64,000 nucleotides of DNA from Lentimicrobiaceae bacterium (GCA_018661505.1 JABJIE010000028.1:33589-97588); one strand, 5' to 3'. Counted from the stretch's first letter, positions 1 to 8,801 are shown. Numbers and translations: made by a program. The notes: generated from the sequence alone by a model not told the origin.

Positions 1-384
1 AAAAATTGTAAAGTTCTTATAATTGATGAAATAGGCTTTCTCTCCAAATTATACAGATATGCTGATGTTGCTTATGTTGGAGGAGGATTTGGTGCTGGTA
101 TTCATAACCTTTTGGAAGCATCCACTTATGGTATTCCAGTGCTTTTTGGTCCAAATCATAAAAGATTTAAAGAGGCCATAGATTTACAAAACCTTGAAGT
201 AGGATTCTCAATATCTAGCTACAAGGAAGCAAAAGAAATTTTAACAAAGTTGATGACAGATAGAAAATTTTATGAGAAATGTTCTCAGGTCTCGCAACAA
301 TATGTAATAGAAAATTCAGGCGCAACCGATGTGGTTATCAGCAAGGTAAAAGAATTTATAGTTGCAAGTAAAGGCGTCATATAA
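1..384 (+). CDS. waaA: 3-deoxy-D-manno-octulosonic acid (Kdo) transferase, C-terminal part
   Basis: The open frame runs in from the window edge, so only the last 127 codons are present. The visible part holds the GT-B C-terminal domain of a Kdo transferase, with YRYADVAYVGGGFGAGIHN followed by LLEASTYGIPVLFGPNHKRF; this nucleotide-sugar-binding stretch is typical of WaaA. The enzyme transfers Kdo from CMP-Kdo to lipid A precursor at the inner membrane during LPS core synthesis. Family assignment rests on the C-terminal motifs only. The true start lies left of the window. The next gene (M17 peptidase) follows in the same direction but has its own promoter-like element. Confidence 0.9.
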   Translation, partial: KNCKVLIIDEIGFLSKLYRYADVAYVGGGFGAGIHNLLEASTYGIPVLFGPNHKRFKEAIDLQNLEVGFSISSYKEAKEILTKLMTDRKFYEKCSQVSQQYVIENSGATDVVISKVKEFIVASKGVI

Positions 385-420
385 TAAAATTTAATCTGCA
401 ATATTTATTGAGCATCTGAT

Positions 421-428
421 TATATTTG
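421..428 (+). promoter_or_regulatory. Bacteroidota-type -7 promoter element for pepA
   Basis: TATATTTG matches the TAnnTTTG -7 consensus and lies 22 nt before the preferred ATG at 451. No good TTG -33 partner is visible at the expected distance, so only the -7 is supported. Confidence 0.5.
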
Positions 429-450
429 CATAACATTAAAATTGAAAAAA

Positions 451-1887
451 ATGAAAGTTGAAAAGTCCACACGTAAACCATCAAATGCTAATATTATTTA
501 TTTAGTAAAGTCAAATAAAGACCTTCTTGATTTAAGCTTTAGTAGGGAAGAAGTAAGTTATATCAAGAATATGCGAAAGGTAAAAAAAGATATAGTTGAG
601 GTTAACCGTTTTAACAAGAGGTTATTCATAGCATATTACCCTGGGAAAGCAAATGTAAATGAAAAGTCAGAATCAATAAGAGTATTGGGTAATAAAGCTC
701 TTGGTTTTTTAAACGGATCAAAAATTACAAAAGCTGTTGTATCGTCAACTAGCTTTAGTGGAAATGATGTAATTGCCTTTGTGGAAGGTATGGTTTTGGG
801 TAATTACCAATTCCTTAAATACAAAACTGGCGAAAATAAAAAATGCAATAGCTTAGAAGAAATATCAGTTTATTCAAATGAAGTAAGTGATAAAGATATT
901 GACGAGCTAATGGTTATTTCATCCGCGGTTTATAATTCTCGTGATTATGTAAACGAACCAGATTCCTTTATGACTGCTGAACAGCTTGCTGCTGAGGCAA
1001 AAGCTTTGGGTGATGATTCAGGTGCAAAAGTTGAAATATTTAACAGGAAAAAGATAGAAAGCTTAAAAATGGGTGGTCTTTTGGCGGTTAATAGAGGTAG
1101 TATAAATCCTCCTACTTTTACAATTTTTGAGTGGAAACCTAAAAATGCTATTAATGAGAAACCATATATTTTTGTTGGTAAAGGCGTTGTATACGATACT
1201 GGAGGTCTTAGTCTGAAACCATCAAACTTTATGGATACCATGAAATGTGATATGGCAGGCGCTGCAGCCGTAATTGGTGGAATGTATGCAATATCTAAAG
1301 CAAAACTACCAGTTCATGTAATTGGGCTTATTCCTGCTACTGATAATCGACCCGACGGGAATGCTTATACTCCTGGTGATGTTGTTACAATGTTTGATGG
1401 CTCAACTGTAGAAGTTCTTAATACGGATGCGGAGGGAAGAATGATTCTTGCTGATGCTCTTAGCTATGCTAAAAAGTATAATCCAGAGTTAGTTATCGAT
1501 ATTGCAACTTTAACAGGATCTGCTTCAAGGGCAATTGGTTCTCAGGCTATGGTTGGGATGAAGGTTAAATCGGATAAGGAATTTTCAAGTTTATGTAAAT
1601 CGGCTGACAAAGTTCATGAACGTATAGTTGAATTTCCAATGTGGGACGAATATGCAGACATGCTAAAATCTGAAATTGCCGATAGAAAAAACATAGGAGG
1701 TGTTGAAGCAGGTGCAATAACTGCAGGTAAATTTCTCGAGCATTTTACAGACTATCCATATATTCATTTAGATATAGCGGGCCCAGCATTTTTGTCAAAA
1801 TCAAATGCATATAGAACTGTTGGAGGAACAGGAGTGGGAGTGAGGTTATTTTATGAATTTATAAAATCCAAAGCGGAAGGCAAATAA
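451..1887 (+). CDS. pepA: Leucyl aminopeptidase, M17 family
   Basis: Cytoplasmic metallo-aminopeptidase that removes N-terminal residues from peptides. The catalytic domain shows GKGVVYDTGGLSLKP near residue 243, a metal-site MKCDMAGAA segment just after it, and the M17 signature NTDAEGRMILADAL at about residue 324. The N-terminal 170 residues are the weakly conserved macro-like domain. At 478 residues the length fits the family. I chose the ATG at 451 rather than an in-frame TTG at 442, because it follows an A-rich leader and a -7 promoter element. It converges with the aminopeptidase P gene, only 2 nt between stops, so two cytoplasmic peptidases sit tail to tail. Confidence 0.95.
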   Translation: MKVEKSTRKPSNANIIYLVKSNKDLLDLSFSREEVSYIKNMRKVKKDIVEVNRFNKRLFIAYYPGKANVNEKSESIRVLGNKALGFLNGSKITKAVVSSTSFSGNDVIAFVEGMVLGNYQFLKYKTGENKKCNSLEEISVYSNEVSDKDIDELMVISSAVYNSRDYVNEPDSFMTAEQLAAEAKALGDDSGAKVEIFNRKKIESLKMGGLLAVNRGSINPPTFTIFEWKPKNAINEKPYIFVGKGVVYDTGGLSLKPSNFMDTMKCDMAGAAAVIGGMYAISKAKLPVHVIGLIPATDNRPDGNAYTPGDVVTMFDGSTVEVLNTDAEGRMILADALSYAKKYNPELVIDIATLTGSASRAIGSQAMVGMKVKSDKEFSSLCKSADKVHERIVEFPMWDEYADMLKSEIADRKNIGGVEAGAITAGKFLEHFTDYPYIHLDIAGPAFLSKSNAYRTVGGTGVGVRLFYEFIKSKAEGK

Positions 1888-1889
1888 GC

Positions 1890-3284
1890 TTATAAGGGGT
1901 TTGCCATAACTGCTTCAACTTCTTCAATTGTTTTAGGAATCGGTTTTCCAAGAACACGAAAGCCATTTTCTGTTACCAATACATCATCCTCTATTCTTAT
2001 ACCACCAAAGTCTTTGTAGGTTTCTACTTTATCATAATTGATAAAATCGTTAAACTTATTCTCTTTGCGAAATTTGTCTATTAACTCAGGAATAAAGTAG
2101 ATTCCAGGCTCTATGGTAATAACAAATCCTGATTTCAATTCTTTTCCCAATCTTAAATATGCGGTTCCAAAGGATGTTTCTCGCTCAGTTTTTTCGTCGT
2201 AACCAACATAATTTTCACCTAATCCTTCCATGTCATGAACATCCATTCCCATCATATGACCTAGTCCATGTGGCATAAATAATGTATGAGCCTCTGCTTC
2301 CAAAGCTTTGTCAGAATCGCCCTTCATAAGGCCTAACTTAATTAATCCTTCAATAATAACTTTTGCGGCAATAAAGTGGATCGTTTTGAATTTAGTTCCA
2401 GCCTCAACAGCATTAATTGCTGCTAAATTTGCATCAAGAACTATCTGGTAAATTTCAGCCTGCCTTTTGTTAAATTTACCTCCCACAGGCACTGTTCTTG
2501 TAATATCACTCGAATAACATTCTTGAGTTTCAGCTCCTGCATCCGTAACCATCATTCTTCCAACCTCTAGAATATTATCATGATGATGATTATGAAGTGT
2601 TTGACCATCTTGACTCAGTATAATAGGAAATGAAACGGGCCCACCTAAAGCTAAGGATATTCCCTCTATTGTCCCTGCTATTTCTTGTTCAATTCTACCA
2701 GGCGTAGCCATTCGCATAGATGTGGTATGCATTTCGTATGCTATGTCTACTGCTTTTTCTATCTCTTTAATCTCTTCTTCACTTTTGATCTCTTTAATTT
2801 TAATTACTGCTTTTATCAGTCTTTCCGAAGCGTGTTTCTTCACATCATTAATTGATATTCCCAGCAGAGTTGATAACTCTATTATGGTTTCACCTCTGTA
2901 TGCAGGTAAAAAATCAATCTTCCGTGATTCATTCTTTGCTTTTAATATTAAGTCGATCATGTCTTTATATTGTCCTGTTTTATGGACCCCTACTTTTGCA
3001 GCAAGTTCACTCACCTTTGGCTGAACTCCCATCCAAATAACATCATCTATGTCGAAATCATTCCCGAAAATATATTCACTATTGTTGTCAAAGTCAATTA
3101 TACCAGCAAATCCAGGATTTTTTAACCCAAAGAAATATAAAAATTGACTATCCTGTCTAAAACTGTATAGATTAGCAGGATAGTTGAAAGCAGTGTCAAC
3201 ATTACCTAAAAAAAGAGCAATACCTGATTTTATTTCACTTTTCAACTGACTTCTTCTTTTGATATACACTTCTTTTTCAAACAT
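1890..3284 (-). CDS. pepP: Xaa-Pro aminopeptidase, M24B family
   Basis: Cytoplasmic dinuclear metallopeptidase releasing the N-terminal residue before proline. The N-terminal creatinase-like domain (residues 1-170) includes SQFLYFFGL. The C-terminal pita-bread domain carries the five expected metal ligands in order: Asp in TDAGAE, Asp in SSDITRT, His in HGLGHMMG (about 337), Glu in IEPGIYF and Glu in GIRIEDD. The length of 464 residues is normal. The ATG at 3284 gives a clean N-terminus without signal peptide. It stands alone with about 230 nt of non-coding DNA before it, and is convergent with pepA. Confidence 0.95.
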   Translation of the reverse strand: MFEKEVYIKRRSQLKSEIKSGIALFLGNVDTAFNYPANLYSFRQDSQFLYFFGLKNPGFAGIIDFDNNSEYIFGNDFDIDDVIWMGVQPKVSELAAKVGVHKTGQYKDMIDLILKAKNESRKIDFLPAYRGETIIELSTLLGISINDVKKHASERLIKAVIKIKEIKSEEEIKEIEKAVDIAYEMHTTSMRMATPGRIEQEIAGTIEGISLALGGPVSFPIILSQDGQTLHNHHHDNILEVGRMMVTDAGAETQECYSSDITRTVPVGGKFNKRQAEIYQIVLDANLAAINAVEAGTKFKTIHFIAAKVIIEGLIKLGLMKGDSDKALEAEAHTLFMPHGLGHMMGMDVHDMEGLGENYVGYDEKTERETSFGTAYLRLGKELKSGFVITIEPGIYFIPELIDKFRKENKFNDFINYDKVETYKDFGGIRIEDDVLVTENGFRVLGKPIPKTIEEVEAVMANPL

Positions 3285-3515
3285 ATTTTTAGATTTAATT
3301 GCCCAATTAAAAGATAAATAATTACAAATATTAATTGTCTGTGTAAAATTATATCATTTTACCAAAGTTTTACAAATTAATTTTATTAATGTGATTATGA
3401 ATCAGTCTAGATTTTGCTTAATCTTTAATTAGGCTCTTCTATTTGTGAGATATCTAACTAGGTTGGTTTAGATCCCATAAAACTACAGAACAAATGATTA
3501 TGAATTTTTAACTCT

Positions 3516-4229
3516 TTATTTGATTACTTGCAGTTTAAATCCTATTCCGTGCACATTACTTATCTTAACTTCTGGGTCTGGTTTGAGGTATTTGCGAAGC
3601 TTTGCAATGAAAACATCCATGCTTCTGCCGATAAAGTAGTCATTTTCTCCCCAAATAGCTTCCATAGCAACTTCTCTGGTTAGAAGCTGATTCTTGTGAA
3701 CGCATAGAAGCCTTAGTAATCCAGATTCCTTTCTTGTTAGAACACGTTCTGAATCATTTGATTTTAGGATTAGATTAGTACTATCAAAAGTAAATTTTCC
3801 AATTTCATAGATTTGATTTATCGTACCACTTGTATTACTTAAGTTTGATGTAGACCTTTTGAGGATTGCTTTTATTCTTAAACTTAACTCCTCAGTGCTA
3901 AAAGGCTTTGTTATGTAGTCATCACAGCCGTACTCAAACCCTTTTATTCGATCTTCTTTTAGATTCTTGGCTGTGAGAAATATTATGGGTATTTTTTGAT
4001 CAAAACTTCTTATTTCTTTGGCAACCGTGAAACCATCTTTTTTAGGCATCATAACATCTAATATGACAAGACCATAGGAGTTTTTATTGAATAGTTCAAG
4101 ACCTTTAACGCCATCACCGGCATGATCAACATTATATCCAATTATTTCTAGATAATCTTTTAATATCATACTAAGATTTGGGTCATCTTCCACGAATAAT
4201 ATATTTGTTTGTGTTACATCACGACTCAT
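3516..4229 (-). CDS. rprY: OmpR/PhoB-type response regulator (RprY-like)
   Basis: DNA-binding response regulator paired with the sensor kinase whose 3' end it overlaps by 11 nt. Receiver domain residues 9-120: acidic pair ED at 14-15, phosphoacceptor Asp58 in VILDVMMP, Thr86 and Lys108 in YITKPF. The C-terminal winged helix (about 140-237) has the OmpR pattern with the VLTRKESGLLRLL turn and SMDVFIAKLRKYL recognition region. Overall it most resembles Bacteroides RprY. A set of four TTAACA repeats lies just upstream of the operon, at 5571-5608, and could be its own binding site; this is inference. The gene name is assigned by resemblance. Confidence 0.85.
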   Translation of the reverse strand: MSRDVTQTNILFVEDDPNLSMILKDYLEIIGYNVDHAGDGVKGLELFNKNSYGLVILDVMMPKKDGFTVAKEIRSFDQKIPIIFLTAKNLKEDRIKGFEYGCDDYITKPFSTEELSLRIKAILKRSTSNLSNTSGTINQIYEIGKFTFDSTNLILKSNDSERVLTRKESGLLRLLCVHKNQLLTREVAMEAIWGENDYFIGRSMDVFIAKLRKYLKPDPEVKISNVHGIGFKLQVIK

Positions 4230-5517
4230 GATTTTTTGCTTTTGTTAAGTATTTTGGAAATGAAATGCTAAAGTTGGAACCAACTCCTGGTTCACTGATT
4301 AAGTCTATTTTACCTCCAAACTGATCTACAATTGTTTTTACGTAATATAAACCTAATCCAAAACCTCGAACATCTTGGATATTTCCCGTTGGAACTCTAT
4401 ATAAATTTTTAAAAATATTTTTTTGGTATTCTTTACTTATGCCTATGCCATTATCCTTAACGCTTAGAACAACATACTCATGGCTATTATAGGTAGAAAT
4501 ATTTATTATAGGATTTTTTGAGCTATATTTAATGGCATTGTCAATTAGGTTATAAAAGATATTTATGACATGAGATCTATCTGCCATAAAATATGGATTG
4601 CTAGCATCCAAATTTTCAGAAATTATTATGTTTGACTCTTTTAGTCTGAGTTCAAAACTACATAGAACTGTTTCAATAATTCTATTTGCATTTAATATTT
4701 TTATTTTAAATTGATTCTTTCCACTTTCTAATATTGCTACCTGCAATACCTGTTCAACCTGACTCTGTAATCTATTATTTTCATCAAGGATAATCGAAGA
4801 ATAACTCTTTATTTTGGCAGGATTATTTATCACTTCACTTTTTTGAATCATCTCAGCAGCAAGCGTTGTTGTAGCAATGGGAGTCTTAAATTCGTGAGTC
4901 ATATTATTTATAAAATTGGCTTTTATTTCAGAAACTTTTTTCTGATGCAGAATAGTCATTATTACAAATATGAAGCTTACAGTTAGAATAAGTACAAATA
5001 CTACCGACAGTACAACCCATAGCTCCATGCGATGTAGAATCATATATGTTCGATTCTGAAATTTTATTCCCAAATAGTAGTCGCCAGATTTGTAAATACT
5101 GCCTAAGGAGAATTGATAATATGAACTAAAGAGTTCTGAGGCACTTACCCCAACACTCCCCATTGCAATAGTTTTATTTGATTTACTATATACACCATAC
5201 TTATACTCAGAATTAATGGCCATACAATTTAATTCATCGTGTATGAGAGAATCTAGTTCATTGGCATTAATATAATCATCTATGGTTAAGATATCTTTTT
5301 TGTATGCCAATTTAACTAACTTTTGTTGAAATGTGGAATCATATTGCTTTTGTTGAAACTGATTAATAACACTTTTAACCGCAATGCGAACACTATTGTC
5401 AAATTGCTCTTCCTTAAGTGAATACGCCGTTTTAACCCAATAAATTTGAGTCATTAGAATTCCGGATAATGCAATGGTTGTTATAAGAGTAATTATAAAA
5501 ATTGTATTTTTCTGCAT
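4219..5517 (-). CDS. rprX: Membrane sensor histidine kinase (RprX-like)
   Basis: First gene of a two-component operon. TM1 is at residues 5-28 and TM2 at about 166-190, so a periplasmic sensor domain of about 135 residues lies between them; it has no motif I recognise. HisKA follows with His208 in NMTHEFKTP. The HATPase domain has the N box NLIDNAIKYS, the G1 box DNGIGI and the G2 box GFGLGLYYV. Length 432 residues. The overlap with the regulator gene (11 nt) implies translational coupling. The gene shares its upstream region with a divergent small secreted protein gene, so both may be under the control of this pair. Confidence 0.85.
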   Translation of the reverse strand: MQKNTIFIITLITTIALSGILMTQIYWVKTAYSLKEEQFDNSVRIAVKSVINQFQQKQYDSTFQQKLVKLAYKKDILTIDDYINANELDSLIHDELNCMAINSEYKYGVYSKSNKTIAMGSVGVSASELFSSYYQFSLGSIYKSGDYYLGIKFQNRTYMILHRMELWVVLSVVFVLILTVSFIFVIMTILHQKKVSEIKANFINNMTHEFKTPIATTTLAAEMIQKSEVINNPAKIKSYSSIILDENNRLQSQVEQVLQVAILESGKNQFKIKILNANRIIETVLCSFELRLKESNIIISENLDASNPYFMADRSHVINIFYNLIDNAIKYSSKNPIINISTYNSHEYVVLSVKDNGIGISKEYQKNIFKNLYRVPTGNIQDVRGFGLGLYYVKTIVDQFGGKIDLISEPGVGSNFSISFPKYLTKAKNHES

Positions 5518-5536
5518 TTATTCGTTACTTTGTACT

Positions 5537-5544
5537 CAAAATTA
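5537..5544 (-). promoter_or_regulatory. -7 promoter element for the rprX-rprY operon
   Basis: On the minus strand the site reads TAATTTTG, an exact TAnnTTTG match, leaving a 19-nt gap before the kinase ATG. The repeated TTAACA boxes begin 26 nt further upstream. Confidence 0.5.
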
Positions 5545-5570
5545 GTTTGAAATAACAAATATCTCAAAAT

Positions 5571-5608
5571 TTAACATTTAGTTAACAGATATTAACACGG
5601 GGTTAACA
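5571..5608. promoter_or_regulatory. Four phased TTAACA repeats, probable response-regulator operator
   Basis: TTAACA occurs at 5571, 5582, 5592 and 5603, with start-to-start steps of 11, 10 and 11 nt, one DNA turn each. Direct repeats with this phasing are the usual target of OmpR/PhoB-family dimers; the B. subtilis PhoP box is likewise made of TT(A/T)ACA-like repeats spaced by about 11 bp. The array lies between the divergent two-component operon and the small secreted gene, 20 nt upstream of the latter's -7 element. Paired copies of the same hexamer precede both susC genes. Confidence 0.6.
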
Positions 5609-5628
5609 AACTCTAAGTTTTTTGAACA

Positions 5629-5636
5629 TAAATTTG
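5629..5636 (+). promoter_or_regulatory. -7 promoter element for the small secreted protein gene
   Basis: TAAATTTG, an exact TAnnTTTG match, 29 nt before the ATG at 5666. The -33 region is occupied by the TTAACA array instead of a TTTG box, as expected for an activator-dependent promoter. Confidence 0.55.
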
Positions 5637-5665
5637 TAACAGTAAACTTACTAAAAACTATAATC

Positions 5666-5911
5666 ATGAAAATTAAATTATTAGCCGTTGCATTAAGTTT
5701 CTTATTTACAGTTAGTCTGAGTGCGTCAACCTACACCCAATTATCAGATAACCAAACTCAATCATCTATCGTAGATAACGATAACGATAAGACAAAAAAA
5801 TCTAAAAAGAAATCTAAAAATGCTGATTTAAAATCATCATGCAGCTCCAAAAAGAGTTGTTGTTCTAAAAGTAGTTTAAAAGATACAAAGTCCAATCCGG
5901 ACAAAAGATAG
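5666..5911 (+). CDS. Small secreted Lys/Ser-rich protein with a Cys cluster
   Basis: An 81-residue product I do not recognise. Residues 1-20 form a clear signal peptide with cleavage expected after LSA, so it is exported. The mature part is very hydrophilic: an acidic DNDNDK stretch, then KKSKKKSK, then a cluster with Cys59, Cys65 and Cys66 in a C-x5-C-C arrangement flanked by Ser and Lys. This could bind metal or form disulfides, but that is inference. The reading frame is supported by its signal peptide, a promoter element and the strong terminator after it. It diverges from the RprXY-like operon with the repeat array in between, so it may be a target of that system. Confidence 0.7.
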   Translation: MKIKLLAVALSFLFTVSLSASTYTQLSDNQTQSSIVDNDNDKTKKSKKKSKNADLKSSCSSKKSCCSKSSLKDTKSNPDKR

Positions 5912-5937
5912 CTTTTTCATTAATTAATTTGGTTTGA

Positions 5938-5971
5938 GCCTTCTGACGCCTTGTCGGAGGGCTTTTTTTTT
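5938..5971 (+). terminator. Rho-independent terminator
   Basis: A 10-bp stem (GCCTTCTGAC paired with GTCGGAGGGC, two G-U pairs) with a 5-nt loop is followed by nine T residues. It ends the transcript of the small secreted protein gene. Confidence 0.85.
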
Positions 5972-6000
5972 ATTTATCACATGTAATTCAAAAAACAAAC

Positions 6001-6008
6001 TACTTTTG
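6001..6008 (+). promoter_or_regulatory. -7 promoter element for flavodoxin
   Basis: TACTTTTG matches TAnnTTTG and lies just after the terminator of the preceding gene. It would give a leader of roughly 110 nt for the flavodoxin gene; no -33 partner is evident. Confidence 0.4.
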
Positions 6009-6121
6009 TAGCGGTTTTATCAGGGCTTTGATTTATCACTATAGCTTATAACAAAACTCTGTAATATTGGTTGAACTGATTGTATTAGTTCAATTTAAAT
6101 GACTAAGAATAAAATTTAATT

Positions 6122-6625
6122 ATGAAAACTATCGGAATTTTTTACGGATCCACATACGGAATGACTCAAAAGGCCGCCGAAAAAATTAAAGATGCATTTG
6201 GGAAAACCAAAGTAAATCTATACGATTTAAAGAATGCATCTATCAAAGACATTGAAAAATATACTAATTTGATATTTGGAACTTCTGCATGGGGTATTGG
6301 AGAGATGCAGGATGAATGGGAGATGACAATTGACGATTTATCGAAAATAAATTTTTCAAATAGAAAAGTTGCATTATTTGGTCTCGGGGACCAATTAGAA
6401 TATCCTGAAAGCTTTGTAGATGGATTGGGAACTATGTATTGTAGGCTACCTGATAAATCATGTGTGGTTGGGCTATGGCCATCCAAGGGATACAATTATT
6501 ATTTTTCTCTCGCAGATAAAGATGGTAAATTCGTTGGGCTTGTTTTGGATGATCATAATCAAGAAAACCTGACAGATAAAAGAATCACAGAATGGGTAAA
6601 GCAACTCGAGAAAGAATTCATTTAG
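6122..6625 (+). CDS. fldA: Flavodoxin, long-chain type
   Basis: Small FMN electron carrier of the cytoplasm. The N-terminal phosphate-binding loop GSTYGMT (residues 9-15) follows the first beta strand TIGIFY. TSAWGIGEMQDEW and the GLGDQLEYPESFVDG segment form the two isoalloxazine loops. The length of 167 residues and the insertion in the last strand mark the long-chain class. It probably serves low-potential redox enzymes when iron is scarce; the partner is not visible here. It is followed 24 nt later by lgt in the same direction, which may be co-transcribed although functionally unrelated. Confidence 0.95.
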   Translation: MKTIGIFYGSTYGMTQKAAEKIKDAFGKTKVNLYDLKNASIKDIEKYTNLIFGTSAWGIGEMQDEWEMTIDDLSKINFSNRKVALFGLGDQLEYPESFVDGLGTMYCRLPDKSCVVGLWPSKGYNYYFSLADKDGKFVGLVLDDHNQENLTDKRITEWVKQLEKEFI

Positions 6626-6649
6626 CATTTTTACTTCATACACTACATA

Positions 6650-7459
6650 ATGGATTTAGTATACATCGTATGGAATATTAATCCTGAAATATTTTCCATT
6701 TCTGATTCAATCCCATTAATTGGGGGATTTGCCATTAGATGGTATGGTCTACTATTTGCCCTTGGCTTTATTTTGGGTTATATCATACTCAAAAAAATGT
6801 TCGATAATGAAGGCATACCTGTTAAAGTCTTAGATGACTTAACAACCTACATGGTCATTTCCACAATAATAGGAGCAAGGTTAGGGCATTGTTTATTTTA
6901 TGAGCCTGATTATTATCTAAGTAATCCACTTTCAATCATCAAGATATGGGAGGGTGGCCTTGCAAGTCATGGCGCTGCAGTTGGCATATTAATCGGATTA
7001 GTATTTTTTGCTCAAAAATTTAATAGGCCATATTTATGGGTCCTTGATAGAGTTGTGATTGTTGTAGCATTGGCAGGATTTCTTATTCGTATGGGAAATT
7101 TAATGAATTCGGAAATATTTGGAGATGTAACTACACTTCCTTGGGGATTTATATTTGTAAAAACCTTCGGAGCAGGACATGTAATTGCCAACCATCCAAC
7201 ACAAATTTATGAGGCTCTTTCTTACCTTTTTCTTTTTGTGTTTTTATATAGATATTATTGGAGACGTAAAGGGCATGTCTCGGAAGGTATAATTTTTGGT
7301 TATTTCCTAGTTATTTTGTGGGTTGTGAGATTTTTAATTGAATTTATCAAACTTCCACAGGTTGATTTTGAAAGGACAATGCTTTTAAATATGGGCCAAT
7401 TACTAAGTGTGCCTTTCATTATTGCAGGAGTATTTCTCATTTTAAGAGCAAAGCGATAA
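6650..7459 (+). CDS. lgt: Prolipoprotein diacylglyceryl transferase
   Basis: Inner-membrane enzyme that attaches diacylglycerol from phosphatidylglycerol to the lipobox Cys of prolipoproteins. Its seven hydrophobic segments span 269 residues, the usual size. The family motifs are intact: RWYGLLFALGF at the N-terminus, the active-site His in LASHGAAVG, the signature RMGNLMNSEIFG, and a C-terminal RFLIEFIK with the conserved Arg and Glu. This is the canonical copy; a second, more divergent Lgt lies at 49405-50568. The window encodes several lipoprotein substrates, including both SusD proteins and the M23 peptidase next door. Confidence 0.95.
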   Translation: MDLVYIVWNINPEIFSISDSIPLIGGFAIRWYGLLFALGFILGYIILKKMFDNEGIPVKVLDDLTTYMVISTIIGARLGHCLFYEPDYYLSNPLSIIKIWEGGLASHGAAVGILIGLVFFAQKFNRPYLWVLDRVVIVVALAGFLIRMGNLMNSEIFGDVTTLPWGFIFVKTFGAGHVIANHPTQIYEALSYLFLFVFLYRYYWRRKGHVSEGIIFGYFLVILWVVRFLIEFIKLPQVDFERTMLLNMGQLLSVPFIIAGVFLILRAKR

Positions 7460-7538
7460 TAATTACTCTTATTTTTGCGGTAATAATTATATAAATAAAT
7501 TAGATTATTTGTTTTCTTGTATTCTTCCTACATATAGT

Positions 7539-8750
7539 ATGTTAAATTATAAATTTTGGATTTTATTACTATCAGTATTTATGCTGACAATTGGTTGCAA
7601 CACACATGATGATCCAGAAAATAGAGGTGTGAATTTCCAGGATGTTGTAATTCCAGAAAAAGCATATGGAATCGTAATTGATTCTCTGGTATTAACTGAA
7701 TATGTTGTACAAAAAAACGAGTTTCTTGCTGACATTCTTCTTCGCCATGGAATAAATTATAATCAAATAGATTATATAGCAAGAAGAACACAAGATACCT
7801 TTGATGTAAGGAAGATAATAGCAGGTAATAGCTACTCTGTTATAAAAACAAAAGACTCATTACCCCAGACTTTGTATTTTGCTTATGAAATATCAGCATC
7901 AAAATACGTACTATATAATTTTAATGATTCTGTAGAAGTATCCAGAGGTAGAAAGTCTATCATTTCTAAAACAGATACGATTACTGGTGTAATTGAGTCA
8001 TCACTTTGGAATGCTATTGTTGCACAGCAAGCAGATCCAAACCTTGCCAATGAGCTTTCTGAAATTTATGCATGGACCGTAGATTTTTTTGGTTTAAGGA
8101 AAGGAGATTCTTTCAAAATAATTTATAATAAACAGTTTGTTGAAGATAAGTATGTTAGCCTGGGAAGGGTAGATGCTACTTTGTTCTTTCATGGCGGAGA
8201 TAGCTTATATGCATTTTACTTTCAGCAAAATGGAAAAGGAGATTATTTTGATGAAAATGGTAATAGTCTGCAAAGAACATTTTTAAAAGCACCATTGAGG
8301 TATAATAGGATAAGTTCTAGATTTTCCAACAGTAGATTACACCCTGTTTTAAAAATAAGAAGGCCACATCACGGAGTTGATTATGCTGCGGCATCAGGTA
8401 CACCTGTTTATACTGTTGGCGATGGAACTGTAATTAAAAAGGGATATCAAAAAAGGGGAGGTGGTAATTATATAAAAATTAAGCATAACGGTACATATTC
8501 TACTACTTATATGCATCTTAAAGGTTTTGCAAAAGGGATAAAAGTTGGTGATCATGTTCGTCAGGGTGATTTGATAGGTTACGTTGGTTCAACAGGATTG
8601 TCAACGGGTCCGCATTTGGACTTCAGATTCTATAAGAACGGTAAACCCGTTGATCCCTTAAAGGTTGAATCTCCACCATCATTGCCCATTGATACATCCT
8701 ATCAAAATGCATTTGATTCCGTCGTTGAGCATTATAAGACAAGATTGTAA
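7539..8750 (+). CDS. M23 peptidase lipoprotein (murein endopeptidase)
   Basis: Envelope zinc peptidase that cuts peptidoglycan cross-links. I chose ATG 7539 (403 residues): it starts a lipoprotein signal with lipobox LTIGC, and the upstream TTG at 7509 would add a meaningless extension. Residues 40-270 are a periplasmic region with an OapA/LysM-like linker. The M23 domain follows, with ligands His and Asp in HHGVDYA (about 277), His in YMHL (about 325) and His in GPHLDF (about 358). All zinc and catalytic positions are present, so it should be active rather than an EnvC-type degenerate activator. It ends just before a bidirectional hairpin. Confidence 0.9.
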   Translation: MLNYKFWILLLSVFMLTIGCNTHDDPENRGVNFQDVVIPEKAYGIVIDSLVLTEYVVQKNEFLADILLRHGINYNQIDYIARRTQDTFDVRKIIAGNSYSVIKTKDSLPQTLYFAYEISASKYVLYNFNDSVEVSRGRKSIISKTDTITGVIESSLWNAIVAQQADPNLANELSEIYAWTVDFFGLRKGDSFKIIYNKQFVEDKYVSLGRVDATLFFHGGDSLYAFYFQQNGKGDYFDENGNSLQRTFLKAPLRYNRISSRFSNSRLHPVLKIRRPHHGVDYAAASGTPVYTVGDGTVIKKGYQKRGGGNYIKIKHNGTYSTTYMHLKGFAKGIKVGDHVRQGDLIGYVGSTGLSTGPHLDFRFYKNGKPVDPLKVESPPSLPIDTSYQNAFDSVVEHYKTRL

Positions 8751-8775
8751 AATTGTAATATTCGACACATAAAAA

Positions 8776-8801
8776 AAAGCTGCCCCAATGGGAGCAGCTT
8801 T
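8776..8801. terminator. Bidirectional terminator between M23 gene and susD
   Basis: AAAGCTGCCCC and GGGAGCAGCTTT form a stem of about 11 bp with a short loop. An eight-A run on the left makes it a good minus-strand terminator for the susC-susD operon, and the T-rich right side gives weaker plus-strand termination after the M23 gene. Confidence 0.8.
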
